The notes under the pieces are model-generated. The model had not been told where the DNA came from, did no database searches, and was given only the letters and a program-made list of their open reading frames with translations. A program made the position numbers and the translations under genes. From positions 1 to 64,000 of the forward strand of contig CAJAVU010000070.1 of assembly GCA_903945495.1 (NCBI GenBank): a DNA stretch of 64,000 bases, given 5' to 3'. Source of the DNA: an uncultured Flavobacteriales bacterium. GTDB taxonomy: Bacteria > Bacteroidota > Bacteroidia > Flavobacteriales_D > Crocinitomicaceae. Below are positions 35,553 to 45,351 of this stretch, in pieces (position 1 is the first letter of the stretch; every line of letters begins with the position of its first letter).

Positions 35553-35583
35553 CAAAAAAAGGGTCAACTTGCGCTGACCCTTT
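35553..35583 (-). terminator. Rho-independent terminator after the OmpA-family gene
   Basis: AAAGGGTCA pairs with TGACCCTTT around an 8-base loop, with a T run on the minus strand. Confidence 0.85.
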
Positions 35584-35601
35584 CGATTTTGTTAATTCGA
35601 C

Positions 35602-38115
35602 TTATTTGAAGATGATTTTCATCTCAACACGTCTATTTTTCTGACGTCCTTCTGGAGTATCATTTGTAGCAATCGGTTGAGTTTCTCCAAAGTAAAGTGT
35701 ATTTAGTCGTGAAGCATCAATGCCTTTGGTTATCATATAATTTTTTACTGCTTCAGCACGTTTCTTGGAGAGAATCAAATTCTTTTGATCATCACCAACA
35801 TTATCTGTATGTCCAGCCATTTGTAATCCCCAAGTAGACTTTTTCTTAAGAACTTCAGCTAATTCATCCAATGATGAGAATGATTCTGGTTTGATAATAT
35901 CTTTTCCATTTTCGAACTCTAGGTCATTAAATGCTGTTTTAAGAATTTCTTCAACTTCTTTGTCAATTACAGGACATCCTTTGTTTGATGCAGGACCAGC
36001 TGTATTAGGACAATCATCATCTTTGTCTAAGACACCATCGTTGTCTGTATCTTGGTATGGGCAACCTTTGTTTTTGATTGGTCCAGCTAAATAAGGACAA
36101 TCATCGTCTTTATCCAACAATCCATCATTGTCTGTATCTGGCCAAGGACAACCTTTGTTTTCTTTTGGACCATACGTTTCAGGACAACCATCTAAGAAGT
36201 CAAAAATTCCGTCGTTATCTGTATCTGGACATCCTTGATTTACAAGTGGACCAGCAACATCTGGACAAGCATCTTCGTCATCTTTGATTCCATCACCATC
36301 TGTATCTGGACAACCATTGAACGCTGCAATACCTGGAGTGTCTGGACAATCATCTTTTGGATCGATAATACTGTCGTTATCTCTGTCTGGACAACCTTTG
36401 AATTTCATGTCACCTGCTAAATCTGGACATAAATCGTCTTTATCTGCAATTTTATCTCCGTCTTTATCTGGACATCCTTTGAATTCAGCTAAACCAGCCT
36501 CTTGTGGACAAAGATCTTCTAAATCTTTAATTCCGTCGCCATCTGTATCAGGACATCCTTTGAATGACCAAATTCCAGGTACAACCTCACATTCATCAAC
36601 TTTGTCAGAAACTTTATCACCATCAACATCGGAAGGATGAGTGTAAAGTACTGGAACACGAAGGCCAGCGAAAAACTCTGCTCCACGAACTTGACCAGTT
36701 GCAAATAACGTTTTAAAATCAGTCATTCCTAGTGTTAGCGGACCAAGTCTTGTAGCAACACCTGCTTTAAATCCTGAATATGAATTAATTGAAACAGGGA
36801 TATGTAAACCGAACCAAGCATAATCGAAGCTAGGTGTTATAGACCACTGATTTGCAACATGTACATGATTACCGCTCTTTTTAGATAATAAATTAATCAT
36901 CCCTGTAGTGTTAACATAGAACCATTTCCAAATATGGTAGTCGAACTGAAGGCTAAGAGCAGTTGGTGTCTTCATGAAGAATGTAGACGAAGTATTTTGA
37001 TCTGATGTCCAATCTGGTGAGTTTGTTATTAAACTGTCGATTGTACCGTCCATATCTGCTAACGATGTGTCTTGGTCAAATACATGTAAATCAAATAAAT
37101 TATTAGAGTTTACAGAAAAATTCCTACTCAAACCACCTTTTTGAAATTTCATTCCACCAATGTCAACAATTGAAACACCTGCACGGATTTTATATTTTTC
37201 TTGGTCACGTCTCCAAAGATTCGTTTCACCATCCATATCATATTTGTATTCTTTCCAATTAGGACGCCATTCATAAACAAAACCTAAATCCAACCCTAGA
37301 CCAAATTTAGAAGCTTGTTTTGGAAAGCCAGTATTTCCACTTCCCATGTTGTCGATGTTTCCAGAATAACCATAGTCGAAGTCACCTTGAAGAACCATGG
37401 AAGTATCTGCATTTTCCAGTTTGTATTGAAAATTATCGGTCCATAAATACCCTGCAGCCAAGCCTGAAAGATATTTGGCACGTCCTCCAATTTTCATGAA
37501 ATGTTCTCCATCGTCTTTTAAAACTTGAGCATAGTTGATTCCATATTCCAACCATGTTAAGTGATTCACTGAAAGCAATTCTTCATTTAATTGTACATTC
37601 CACAAAGCAGAATAATCAAGCGCGTTTTCAGCAAGAACAGCTAGTTTAGGATCGATGTTATCAATGTTTGTGATTGAACGCATTTTTGCAGAAAAACCAA
37701 TTGCGATTGTAGGTTTAATATGAAACATAAAGTTCAACACATCTATTTGCACATTGTTATATACACCCAACAACTTTGATGAGTTGGTATCATAACGTTT
37801 TACAAAATAACGATCTGCAAAAGTTGAATCAGGCTTTGCCCAACTATTATAAATGGAAGTGTCTAAGAATGACTTTTTCCACCATTTAGGCATGTCTTTC
37901 GTATCGAAAGCACCGGCATTGTTGTAAAAGTTAAAATTGAAACTTGCGAGGTTTAAATCAAAGACAAATCGACTGTCAACAAAACTTGCAGGTTGAATAT
38001 CTGTTCCCATTACCCCAGCATAATTACTGCTTTGTACACCTAAATAATTTTGTGCGGAGATAGAAAAGGAGAGACAGATACTAAAAAATAGAATTACTTT
38101 TTGAATGGTTTTCAT
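35602..38115 (-). CDS. OmpA-family protein with DUF5723-like barrel and thrombospondin type 3 repeats
   Basis: Outer-membrane protein of about 837 residues. Start at MKTIQKVILFFSICLSF (ATG 38115), giving a signal peptide ending SAQ and a 10-base gap to the upstream gene. Residues about 22-490 resemble DUF5723 (YLGVQSSNYAGVMGTDIQP, AGLRVPVLY), a predicted barrel. Eight thrombospondin type 3 repeats (DTDGDGIKDLEDLCP-type, Ca2+-binding) span about 495-710. The last 110 residues form an OmpA peptidoglycan-binding domain (LSKKRAEAV, EGRQKNRRVEM). It probably anchors the outer membrane to the cell wall. Confidence 0.88.
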   Translation of the reverse strand: MKTIQKVILFFSICLSFSISAQNYLGVQSSNYAGVMGTDIQPASFVDSRFVFDLNLASFNFNFYNNAGAFDTKDMPKWWKKSFLDTSIYNSWAKPDSTFADRYFVKRYDTNSSKLLGVYNNVQIDVLNFMFHIKPTIAIGFSAKMRSITNIDNIDPKLAVLAENALDYSALWNVQLNEELLSVNHLTWLEYGINYAQVLKDDGEHFMKIGGRAKYLSGLAAGYLWTDNFQYKLENADTSMVLQGDFDYGYSGNIDNMGSGNTGFPKQASKFGLGLDLGFVYEWRPNWKEYKYDMDGETNLWRRDQEKYKIRAGVSIVDIGGMKFQKGGLSRNFSVNSNNLFDLHVFDQDTSLADMDGTIDSLITNSPDWTSDQNTSSTFFMKTPTALSLQFDYHIWKWFYVNTTGMINLLSKKSGNHVHVANQWSITPSFDYAWFGLHIPVSINSYSGFKAGVATRLGPLTLGMTDFKTLFATGQVRGAEFFAGLRVPVLYTHPSDVDGDKVSDKVDECEVVPGIWSFKGCPDTDGDGIKDLEDLCPQEAGLAEFKGCPDKDGDKIADKDDLCPDLAGDMKFKGCPDRDNDSIIDPKDDCPDTPGIAAFNGCPDTDGDGIKDDEDACPDVAGPLVNQGCPDTDNDGIFDFLDGCPETYGPKENKGCPWPDTDNDGLLDKDDDCPYLAGPIKNKGCPYQDTDNDGVLDKDDDCPNTAGPASNKGCPVIDKEVEEILKTAFNDLEFENGKDIIKPESFSSLDELAEVLKKKSTWGLQMAGHTDNVGDDQKNLILSKKRAEAVKNYMITKGIDASRLNTLYFGETQPIATNDTPEGRQKNRRVEMKIIFK
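35970..36640 (-). repeat. Eight tandem thrombospondin type 3 coding repeats
   Basis: About 75-80 bases per unit, encoding Asp-rich D-x-D-x-D-G loops ended by CP and GCP. The repetition gives long spurious open frames on the plus strand here, and recombination between units could change repeat number. Confidence 0.8.
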
Positions 38116-38125
38116 TTTTCGTAGC

Positions 38126-40300
38126 TTATAAATTAATTTCATATTGGACAATATAATTCTCAATGATAGAGGTTAGAATCAAATGGTTTCCTTGAGTAGA
38201 TAAAACACATTTTTTACTTCCTTCCAATTTCGATTGAGGTAATTTCCGTCCGTTTAAGTCGTACAAATATACATTATTCTCTAAACCGTCAATAACCGAA
38301 ACGTAACTTCTTGAATTTATGGTAGTAATACTCACTCCGTCTACAGATGTGAAATCAACTTTTAAATTCGTTTTTAGCACTCCTTTGTTATCTAAAATTA
38401 CAATGTGATTTGATTGTATTGCGCATAGATAATCAATCAATAAATTATCGTAGATTTTAAATAAACTTCCGGATAAGGATACAGGAAGTTCGGTTTTTAT
38501 ACCTTTTTGATTAATTGAAATTAGTGTGCCATTTTCGCGACCAAATTGAACTAATTCGTTTGATGTCGTAATTGATTGGGTCTCGGTTGGTATAGAAAAA
38601 CTGCGATGTTCTCTTCGTTTATCAGCTTCGAACATTTTGAAGGTTGAAGAATTCCGTACTCCATAGAATAATTTATTCTGACTAATCCATGAATCTATTT
38701 CAGAGGAAATATCAGTCATTTTTGATCCAATTACCGAATGTTGTTTACCATCGGAATTGAGCGTTACAATATCACCATTTCTTGTTGGGTAAACTAAGAA
38801 TTCACGGCCTTTGTATCTATAGAAATGAGCAGGCTGAGCAGCTGGCTTTGATGCTATGTTTATAATTCCTCCAAATTTGTAATTACCTTGAACATCTAAT
38901 ATGTGAATGGAATTGTTACATGTAATAACGAATGTTTTACCGTCCATTATTTGCTGAATTTTGCCAATCATTCGGCCACTAACTAACTTTGACCAAACCG
39001 CTTTTCCGTTTTGAAACGATTTTAGTCTACCGTCTTTGGTCAATGAAACAATGTTTCCACCACCATTAAATGCAATGAAATCTTCAATGAAACCGTCTGT
39101 GTCCATGGTGATTGAAGGCGTTTCTTCTTCTTTATCTGCTTCCTCATCTTTTACGGTTGCATTTGAAGCTAAATGCGTTTCAAGTATGCGCGATTTATAA
39201 ATCGTTTTAGTGTATTTTTGATTTCGATTGACATTTCGTTCAGAAACACGTTTTGGTAAATTGGAGAATAAAGCATTACTTGTTTCTTCATCAGTAGCTA
39301 AAGTTTTTTCCAATTTGTTATCGGCAACCACATTTTCACAAATGGATTGATTTTCTGCAATGACAACAAATCCATTTAAAGAATATACATGGAATCCATT
39401 CTTTTTATTCTTAGGAAATGTTTTGGTTAAAGAAATCCCCGTAAAATGGTCATGTGAATCATTTTCAGTTTGTTCATTCGTGAAATCATACAAGACATTC
39501 AAAGGCTCTTGACCTGTTTTAAAGTCGGAAATGAGCACTTTTTCTCCTTTGTAATCTATTTCAACAAATCCCTTGTCAATCCACGTGAACATTGGGCTAT
39601 TCTTAAAAACGGGGTCAATACAGCTTAAATAGTCTTTTTCATAAAAATGATAACTTTCTAATTCGTTGGGAACGACCATGGAGAAAAGCTCGAAATCGTT
39701 TATTTCTCTACCTTTAATATTCGCATCATTTGAAATGTTGAATTCAATGGTGTTATTTTGCGTTTTATATATTTCGGTAACTGCAAATTTATCGGATAAT
39801 GTTAAAATGGATGCGGAGGATTTTTTATCAAACTTGATCCAATTTTCAATTGTTGTTGTCGAGTATTCTTGTTCGGAGAAGTACAAATAGTTTTTTACAA
39901 ATTTGACTGTGTAACCCTTCGCTTTTAGTGACTTAAAACTTGTTTTTTCAAATGGAATGTTAGCTTGATTGAATATTCTTGTTATTTCATTCAATGTCCA
40001 GTTAACAGAGGATTCTACTAGAAAGTGATTTCGTTTAGCACTTATATAAACAGATTTGAATTCTAATCCGTTTGAAAATAATTCACCAACAATTGTTTTG
40101 TTTTTTAATGTTGTTTGAAAGTGATAATCTTCCCATTCAAATTCGCTCAATCGATTAATGACAAGCAATTGTTCGTCTTCTTTTCCAAAAAGAGTAGAGG
40201 GAGAATAGGCTTCTTTTTTATTCACGAGGTCCATCGCAACATAACCAATCCATGCACAGCTGATTAGCGCTAGAATAATAAAAAAATAACGAGCAAACAT
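38126..40300 (-). CDS. Hypothetical membrane-anchored protein, propeller-like C-terminus
   Basis: Protein of 724 residues with one N-terminal membrane segment (about 5-25). The first half has mixed alpha/beta sequence with no recognised family. The second half (about 390-724) shows recurring strand patterns such as GFIEDFIAFNGGGNIVSLTKDGRL and NSIHILDVQGNYKFGG that suggest a WD40/PQQ-type beta-propeller. Its stop lies 10 bases before the start of the OmpA-family gene on the same strand, so the two are probably one operon. Function unknown. Confidence 0.7.
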   Translation of the reverse strand: MFARYFFIILALISCAWIGYVAMDLVNKKEAYSPSTLFGKEDEQLLVINRLSEFEWEDYHFQTTLKNKTIVGELFSNGLEFKSVYISAKRNHFLVESSVNWTLNEITRIFNQANIPFEKTSFKSLKAKGYTVKFVKNYLYFSEQEYSTTTIENWIKFDKKSSASILTLSDKFAVTEIYKTQNNTIEFNISNDANIKGREINDFELFSMVVPNELESYHFYEKDYLSCIDPVFKNSPMFTWIDKGFVEIDYKGEKVLISDFKTGQEPLNVLYDFTNEQTENDSHDHFTGISLTKTFPKNKKNGFHVYSLNGFVVIAENQSICENVVADNKLEKTLATDEETSNALFSNLPKRVSERNVNRNQKYTKTIYKSRILETHLASNATVKDEEADKEEETPSITMDTDGFIEDFIAFNGGGNIVSLTKDGRLKSFQNGKAVWSKLVSGRMIGKIQQIMDGKTFVITCNNSIHILDVQGNYKFGGIINIASKPAAQPAHFYRYKGREFLVYPTRNGDIVTLNSDGKQHSVIGSKMTDISSEIDSWISQNKLFYGVRNSSTFKMFEADKRREHRSFSIPTETQSITTSNELVQFGRENGTLISINQKGIKTELPVSLSGSLFKIYDNLLIDYLCAIQSNHIVILDNKGVLKTNLKVDFTSVDGVSITTINSRSYVSVIDGLENNVYLYDLNGRKLPQSKLEGSKKCVLSTQGNHLILTSIIENYIVQYEINL

Positions 40301-40380
40301 AACAATAGAGTTTGTTCAAAATTAGGTGAAAGAAGTACGTGAGAAATCGATGTATACTTTTAAAATGAACAATCGAATGT

Positions 40381-40989
40381 TTAATCGAATAAACTCAATT
40401 GTTCCGGCGCTAAGAGTGTAAAGGACATGCGATGAAATTTGGTTGGTCCAAACTTCTGAATTGCTTCCCTATGTGCTTTAGTTGGGTATCCTTTGTTTTG
40501 TTTCCACGAATATTCGGGAAATTCTTCGGCAATTTGATCCATGTATTCATCGCGGTATGTTTTGGCTAAAATGGATGCTGCCGCAATATTCAAATATTTA
40601 CCATCGCCTTTTATGATACAATGATGAGGAATGCTTGAATAAGGAATAAAACGATTTCCATCGATTAACAATGATTCGGGTTTGATGCTTAATTTGTCAA
40701 CTGCGCGATGCATTGCGAAAAAACTTGCCTTTAAAATATTTATTTCATCAATTTCTTCCGGTCCAATAAACGAAACAGAATAGGCAATTGCCTCAGATTC
40801 AATTATTGGTCGTAATAATTCTCTTTTTTTTTCGCTTAATTGTTTCGAATCATTTAAAAAAGGATGTGTGAAATCTTTAGGTAAAATCACAGCAGCTGCA
40901 ACCACAGGGCCAGCTAAACAGCCTCTTCCAGCCTCATCGCAACCGGCTTCGATCTTAAATTCATCAAAAAATGGCAAAAGTTTTTTCAT
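40381..40989 (-). CDS. rnhB: Ribonuclease HII
   Basis: Enzyme of 202 residues cutting RNA in RNA-DNA hybrids and at misincorporated ribonucleotides. The active-site stretch [18 protein letters not shown] (about 18-35) supplies D and E; LIDGNRF and [13 protein letters not shown] supply further conserved residues. Length is normal. Transcribed toward the hypothetical operon downstream but with an 80-base gap. Confidence 0.95.
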   Translation of the reverse strand: MKKLLPFFDEFKIEAGCDEAGRGCLAGPVVAAAVILPKDFTHPFLNDSKQLSEKKRELLRPIIESEAIAYSVSFIGPEEIDEINILKASFFAMHRAVDKLSIKPESLLIDGNRFIPYSSIPHHCIIKGDGKYLNIAAASILAKTYRDEYMDQIAEEFPEYSWKQNKGYPTKAHREAIQKFGPTKFHRMSFTLLAPEQLSLFD

Positions 40990-41087
40990 ACCTGAAACAA
41001 AATTGGCAAAAATATTGTAGATTAGCCTTCAAATGATGATACAACTTTATGAATAGTTTGTACGTCTAGCTATTAAAATTATAAAAC

Positions 41088-41462
41088 ATGAAAACATTCT
41101 TCTTATCATTAATTGCTGTAATTGGACTTTCAACAGTTTCTTTTGCTCAGGATGGTTCAAATTCTGCAACAGCACAATCTAAAACTCAATTAGCTTCTGC
41201 AAAAGAAAGCGGAGTGTATACTTTTGTCATGCCTTCTACACTTACAGCAGAAGATGTAACAAAGAATTCTAAATACTATGTGCATTATTTTACAACAGAA
41301 TTCAATGCTTCAACAAAAGAAGTGAAATTGAAAATGGTTGCAAATGATGAATTAGGACGTCGCGTTATTACTCGTTTTTTAGCATCTTGTGGTGTTCAAA
41401 ATGTAATCGTTGATGGAAACACAATGATCACGGAAGATTTCTTCAATTCATACTTGAAATAA
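41088..41462 (+). CDS. Small hypothetical exported protein
   Basis: Protein of 124 residues with a clear signal peptide (MKTFFLSLIAVIGLSTVSFAQ). The mature part is about 103 residues with a Ser/Thr/Ala-rich start and a C-terminal segment (VITRFLASCGVQNVIVDGNTMITEDFF) that looks like a small alpha/beta fold, with one cysteine. No family recognised. Monocistronic with its own terminator at 41471-41497. Confidence 0.72.
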   Translation: MKTFFLSLIAVIGLSTVSFAQDGSNSATAQSKTQLASAKESGVYTFVMPSTLTAEDVTKNSKYYVHYFTTEFNASTKEVKLKMVANDELGRRVITRFLASCGVQNVIVDGNTMITEDFFNSYLK

Positions 41463-41470
41463 AAAAACTA

Positions 41471-41497
41471 AAAAGACCGCTCAAAAGGCGGTCTTTT
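41471..41497 (+). terminator. Rho-independent terminator of the small exported protein gene
   Basis: AAAAGACCGC pairs perfectly with GCGGTCTTTT around a 7-base loop, 8 bases after the stop codon. Confidence 0.9.
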
Positions 41498-41538
41498 TCA
41501 TATTCAAAAAGTTCTACTACTATTTACTTATGAAAAAC

Positions 41539-41569
41539 AAAAAGCGTCAGCCTAAGCCGACGCTTTTTT
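41539..41569. terminator. Bidirectional terminator, mainly for the acyl-CoA dehydrogenase gene
   Basis: AAAAAGCGTC pairs with GACGCTTTTT, with T runs on both strands. It lies 17 bases beyond the stop codon of the minus-strand acyl-CoA dehydrogenase gene. Confidence 0.88.
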
Positions 41570-41585
41570 GTTATATTAGTTTTTG

Positions 41586-43376
41586 TTAATAGCAATATTT
41601 GTTTGCTTCAATTATTTTCTCAGCGATTTTTTGTCTAGCTGCTTTAGGATTGAACGTTTCAGTTTTTGTGAATCGTTTTAAGCCCATCAACATCATTCGC
41701 AATTCATCTCCTTCTGCAAAAGAATTCAACGCATCTTTACCAGCTTTATCAATTTTATCTGCGGCATCGTAGAAGAATGTTTTAACGATTGCGATTTGTG
41801 CTTCGCAAGCCGCTTCTCCTTTTAATTCAATCATTTTTTCAACACGTAAAAGAACTGATTCTGCCTGATACGTGATAATTGACATATCAGCAATGTTCAT
41901 TAGTACCTCTTGCTCCTTTGAAAGTGTTTGCATTAATTTTTGAACAGCGCTACCTGCAACCATCAATATGGTTTTCTTAAATCCTTCTAAATATTTATGT
42001 TCTGCACCGAATACTCCTGTTGGAGCATCGCCCATTTCTGGAATTGACATTAATTCACCGGCCACTTTCATCGCTGGCCCCATCAAATCCAATTCACCTT
42101 TCATCGCACGGCGCAAAATCATATCAACCGTTAACATGCGATTGATTTCATTTGTACCTTCAAAAATTCGATTGATACGAGAATCACGGTAAGCTCTTTC
42201 AACTGGTGATTCAGCTGAATATCCCATTCCACCATATACTTGAACTGCTTCGTCAACCACATAATCCAAACACTCAGATCCTGCAACTTTTAACATTGCA
42301 CATTCTGCGGCAAATTGTTCAATTCCTTTTAATGTTGCTTGACCTTTAGGCATTCCAGAAGCAATTAATCCTTCAATTGCATCTTCAATGTTTTGTCCAG
42401 CGCGATAAGTTGCAGATTCCAAAACGAACGTTCGGATTGCTTGTTCAGCTAATTTATAACGAATTGCACCATATTTAGAAATTGGACGACCGAACTGTTC
42501 ACGTTCGTTAGCGTATTTTACAGTGTCATTGATAGCACCTTTTGAACCACCTAAAACGCCTGCTGCTAATTTAATGCGACCAATGTTTAGAATGTTAATC
42601 GCAATTTTAAATCCATTTTCACGCTCAGAAAGCATGTTTTCGACAGGAACTTTTACATTGTTGAAGAAAACTTGACGCGTAGATGAACCTTTAATTCCCA
42701 TTTTCTTTTCTTCAGGGTTTAAAGAGATTCCTTCTGTATCCGCTTCAACTAAAAAGGCAGTAAGGTTTTTGTCATCATCAATTTTCGCGAAAACAGTCAT
42801 GAAATTTGCAAAACCACCATTGGTGATCCACATTTTCTGACCATTTAAAATATAATGTTTACCATCTTCTGAAAGCACGGCCTTGGTTTTCCCAGAGTTG
42901 GCGTCGGAACCCGAACCTGGTTCAGTTAAACAATAGGCAGCTTTCCATTCTCCAGAAGCAAGTTTTGGGATGTATTTCGCTTTTTGTTCTTCATTTCCAT
43001 AATAGAGTAGTGGTAAAGTACCAATTCCAGTATGTGCTCCATAAGCAACTGAAAATGAATAACCTTTTCCAAGATGTTCAGTTGCTAATAAAGATGTTTT
43101 GAAATCAACACCCATTCCTCCAAATTCTTCAGGAACAGTCATTCCTAACATGCCTAGTTCTCCAGCTTTTTCCATTAAGCTTTGCATGAAACCTTCTTCC
43201 ATCTTGTCAATACGATCAAGATTTGGTTGGATTTCTTGTGCAATAAAATCATCACACATTTGTGCAATCATCTTTTGTTCTTCGTTCCATTCTTCAGGAA
43301 TGAAAATTTCACTCGGTAACGTTTTACGGATAAGAAATTCTCCGCCTTTGATTGGATTGTTATTCGTTGGTTCCAT
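41586..43376 (-). CDS. Acyl-CoA dehydrogenase
   Basis: FAD enzyme of 596 residues for the first step of fatty acid beta-oxidation. N-terminal and middle domains show GMTVPEEFGGMGVDF, AAYCLTEPGSGSDAN, and WITNGGFANFMTVFAK. The flavin/C-terminal domain contains YANEREQFGRPISKYGAIRYKLAE and QVYGGMGYSAESPVERAYRDSRINRIFEGTNEI with the expected catalytic Glu. The C-terminal 170-residue extension is as in VLCAD-like members common in Bacteroidota. The fadB-fadA genes are 4 kb away, so it is part of the same pathway but not the same operon. Confidence 0.93.
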   Translation of the reverse strand: MEPTNNNPIKGGEFLIRKTLPSEIFIPEEWNEEQKMIAQMCDDFIAQEIQPNLDRIDKMEEGFMQSLMEKAGELGMLGMTVPEEFGGMGVDFKTSLLATEHLGKGYSFSVAYGAHTGIGTLPLLYYGNEEQKAKYIPKLASGEWKAAYCLTEPGSGSDANSGKTKAVLSEDGKHYILNGQKMWITNGGFANFMTVFAKIDDDKNLTAFLVEADTEGISLNPEEKKMGIKGSSTRQVFFNNVKVPVENMLSERENGFKIAINILNIGRIKLAAGVLGGSKGAINDTVKYANEREQFGRPISKYGAIRYKLAEQAIRTFVLESATYRAGQNIEDAIEGLIASGMPKGQATLKGIEQFAAECAMLKVAGSECLDYVVDEAVQVYGGMGYSAESPVERAYRDSRINRIFEGTNEINRMLTVDMILRRAMKGELDLMGPAMKVAGELMSIPEMGDAPTGVFGAEHKYLEGFKKTILMVAGSAVQKLMQTLSKEQEVLMNIADMSIITYQAESVLLRVEKMIELKGEAACEAQIAIVKTFFYDAADKIDKAGKDALNSFAEGDELRMMLMGLKRFTKTETFNPKAARQKIAEKIIEANKYCY

Positions 43377-43432
43377 TCTATAGATGTAATTTAAAGTGTC
43401 ATGCTACTAAGATAATAAAAGAATTCAATTAT

Positions 43433-43444
43433 TATGCATGCATA
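43433..43444. promoter_or_regulatory. Perfect 12-bp palindrome upstream of the acyl-CoA dehydrogenase gene
   Basis: TATGCATGCATA is fully self-complementary and lies 57 bases before the start codon. It could be an operator, but no matching copy was noticed near the MarR-fadB genes. Confidence 0.25.
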
Positions 43445-43453
43445 CTTAAAATT

Positions 43454-44473
43454 CTATTTTTTCTTTTCAGAAAGAAATGGATTTGCCAAATAATTTTGAT
43501 CCGTAAGTGTATTTAAGAAAGTAATTAAATCCTGTTTTTCCTGAGTTGTGAAATTAAATCCTGTCCCCAAACTAGTGGCTAAAGTTGAGCTTTGAACAAT
43601 GCCATTGCTATAGTGATCGAGAACTTGATTCAATGTAAAGAAACGACCATCGTGCATATAAGGGTATGTCAGTGCTACATTTCTCAACGAAGGAATTCTA
43701 AATTTTCCATTATCATTCGGGTCTTGTGTTACCAAGCCTCTGCCTAAATCATTCGTGAAATCACTGTCTAAACCATTGTTTGCAAAGCCAAAAGAACTTG
43801 TTAAAGGTTCTGTATGACAAGAGGCACAATGCGTTTTGAATAATTGTAATCCATTTTCTTCGGCGCTAGTAAATGTTGTTTTACCTAATACGTAATTGTC
43901 GTATTTTGATTCTGCAGAAATCATCATTGCCATGAATTGAGCAAGTGCTTTCAACAGTTTTTGATCTGTTACAGTTTCACTTCCATATGCCTTCTTGAAT
44001 TTTTCTTTATAGTGCGCACTGGCATTTAATTTGGCAACAACGTTAGTCATTGTTTCATGCATTTCTAAAGGATTTGTAATCGGCGCGAACGAAAACGTTT
44101 CGATATGATTAATACCACCATCCCACATGAAGTTTGGATACCATGCCAAATTAGATAAAGCTGGAGAGTTTCTTTTTCCAACAGTATTGTTTACTCCTAA
44201 ACTAAAATTTACATTATGATCTGCGAATCCATGGGTTTGCGCATGACACTTTGCACAAGAAATGGTGCTATCCAATGATAAAATCGGATCATAAAATAAT
44301 TCACGACCTAAATCAAAACGATCGTAGGTTTGAGTATTGTTTTCAAATTTGTAATGCGGTTCTGGAAAATGTGAAGGTTTTTCAAATCCCCATTCTTTGT
44401 AATTTTCAATTTCCGCTTTTTTACATGAAAATAGAAAAGCACTAATCGCAACTATGAATAATATTGTTCTCAT
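43454..44473 (-). CDS. MbnH-like diheme cytochrome c peroxidase family lipoprotein
   Basis: Periplasmic lipoprotein of about 339 residues; start at MRTILFIVAISAFLFSC with lipobox cysteine 17 (the longer in-frame ORF would read through a terminator). Two c-type heme motifs: CAKCH (C73, C76, H77) and CASCH (C216, C219, H220), as in the CcpA/MauG family. The gene directly upstream encodes an MbnP-like protein, which is the known partner of MbnH, a MauG relative that oxidises a tryptophan of MbnP to kynurenine in copper acquisition. The MbnH assignment rests on this pairing. Ordinary peroxidase activity is the alternative. Confidence 0.83.
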   Translation of the reverse strand: MRTILFIVAISAFLFSCKKAEIENYKEWGFEKPSHFPEPHYKFENNTQTYDRFDLGRELFYDPILSLDSTISCAKCHAQTHGFADHNVNFSLGVNNTVGKRNSPALSNLAWYPNFMWDGGINHIETFSFAPITNPLEMHETMTNVVAKLNASAHYKEKFKKAYGSETVTDQKLLKALAQFMAMMISAESKYDNYVLGKTTFTSAEENGLQLFKTHCASCHTEPLTSSFGFANNGLDSDFTNDLGRGLVTQDPNDNGKFRIPSLRNVALTYPYMHDGRFFTLNQVLDHYSNGIVQSSTLATSLGTGFNFTTQEKQDLITFLNTLTDQNYLANPFLSEKKK

Positions 44474-44479
44474 ATTTTG

Positions 44480-44510
44480 AAAAAAATCCCCTCTGTCAAA
44501 CAGAGGGGAA
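44480..44510 (-). terminator. Rho-independent terminator or attenuator between mbnP-like and mbnH-like genes
   Basis: A 9-bp perfect stem, TCCCCTCTG with CAGAGGGGA, closes a five-base loop, followed by a T run on the minus strand. It lies between the stop of the MbnP-like gene and the start of the MbnH-like gene, so it may lower MbnH expression relative to MbnP. Confidence 0.8.
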
Positions 44511-44516
44511 TGATTA

Positions 44517-45281
44517 TTATTCGTGGATGTGATCAAAAGCGATACCACCATAGAAATCTGTCGCCATTGTTTTTGCAGTAGCACCTGGCATCATCAAAGA
44601 ACTTGTAGTTGCTAAAGAAGCAGAAGAATGCCAAAGTTTAGCAGGATTTACAGTCATATGAACTTCTGAAGTGTGTCCACCAGTTACTGTCAAAGAGTTT
44701 CCAGCAAAATTAACTGTCTTAACAGTTACAACATTGTTACTTCCCATAAATCCACCTAAATGGAATGCAAAAGAACCAGAACCAGAATTAGGCGAAGTTC
44801 CTTCAGCTTTCACCATGATATATCCTGAATTCCAACTCCAGAACATATTATTTGCAACAGCTAAAGCACCTGATTGTGCACCTGATACATTTCTTAAACT
44901 ATCTACACCCATTGTATATTCCATGTCAGTATATTCGCCAGTAGGAACATTTGGAATTGATAAAATTTCTGAACCTGCAGTCGCTAAATCAACTAAGAAA
45001 TAACTTTCAGGGTGAACATACCAACTTCCGTCCGCTTTTTTGAATTTAATGTTCGAAACGTAATATTTAAATGTTGTAAAGGTCATTGTGTCTTGCGTCA
45101 TAGGGTGAACTAATTCCATGTTTAACAAGAAATTGTCCGCACCCATTCCCCATCGGTGAGCCATGTTAAGTTCAACAGTACCTGTTGTCTCTGTTGGTGT
45201 TGTGTCTTTATCATCTTTTTTACATGACGATACGGAAAGTGCGGACACAACAAGTGCCGCAGAAATAAATAAATTTTTCAT
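44517..45281 (-). CDS. MbnP-like copper-associated lipoprotein
   Basis: Lipoprotein of 254 residues (lipobox VSSC20). The MbnP family (PF20243) pattern is visible: VELNMAHRWG, TFTTFKYYVSNIKFKKADGSW, DSLRNVSGAQSGAL, NNMFWSWNSGYIMVKAEG and FHLGG near 180, with several His and Met residues. Family members bind copper, and one tryptophan is converted to kynurenine by MbnH; the W residues in FWSWNSGY are candidates. It sits between a small Cys-rich protein gene and the diheme enzyme gene on one strand, so the three probably form a copper-related unit. Confidence 0.85.
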   Translation of the reverse strand: MKNLFISAALVVSALSVSSCKKDDKDTTPTETTGTVELNMAHRWGMGADNFLLNMELVHPMTQDTMTFTTFKYYVSNIKFKKADGSWYVHPESYFLVDLATAGSEILSIPNVPTGEYTDMEYTMGVDSLRNVSGAQSGALAVANNMFWSWNSGYIMVKAEGTSPNSGSGSFAFHLGGFMGSNNVVTVKTVNFAGNSLTVTGGHTSEVHMTVNPAKLWHSSASLATTSSLMMPGATAKTMATDFYGGIAFDHIHE

Positions 45282-45351
45282 GTTTTTTACTAATTGCCCG
45301 AAGGCGAGTTAACTAATTAATTTTTCAATAAGAGTATTCAAATAGTTATCA

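Noticed and set aside
35891-36640. Plus-strand open frames of 60-118 codons
   Set aside because: They are shadows of the Asp-rich thrombospondin repeats of the OmpA-family gene; their sequences simply repeat and have no start or domain support.
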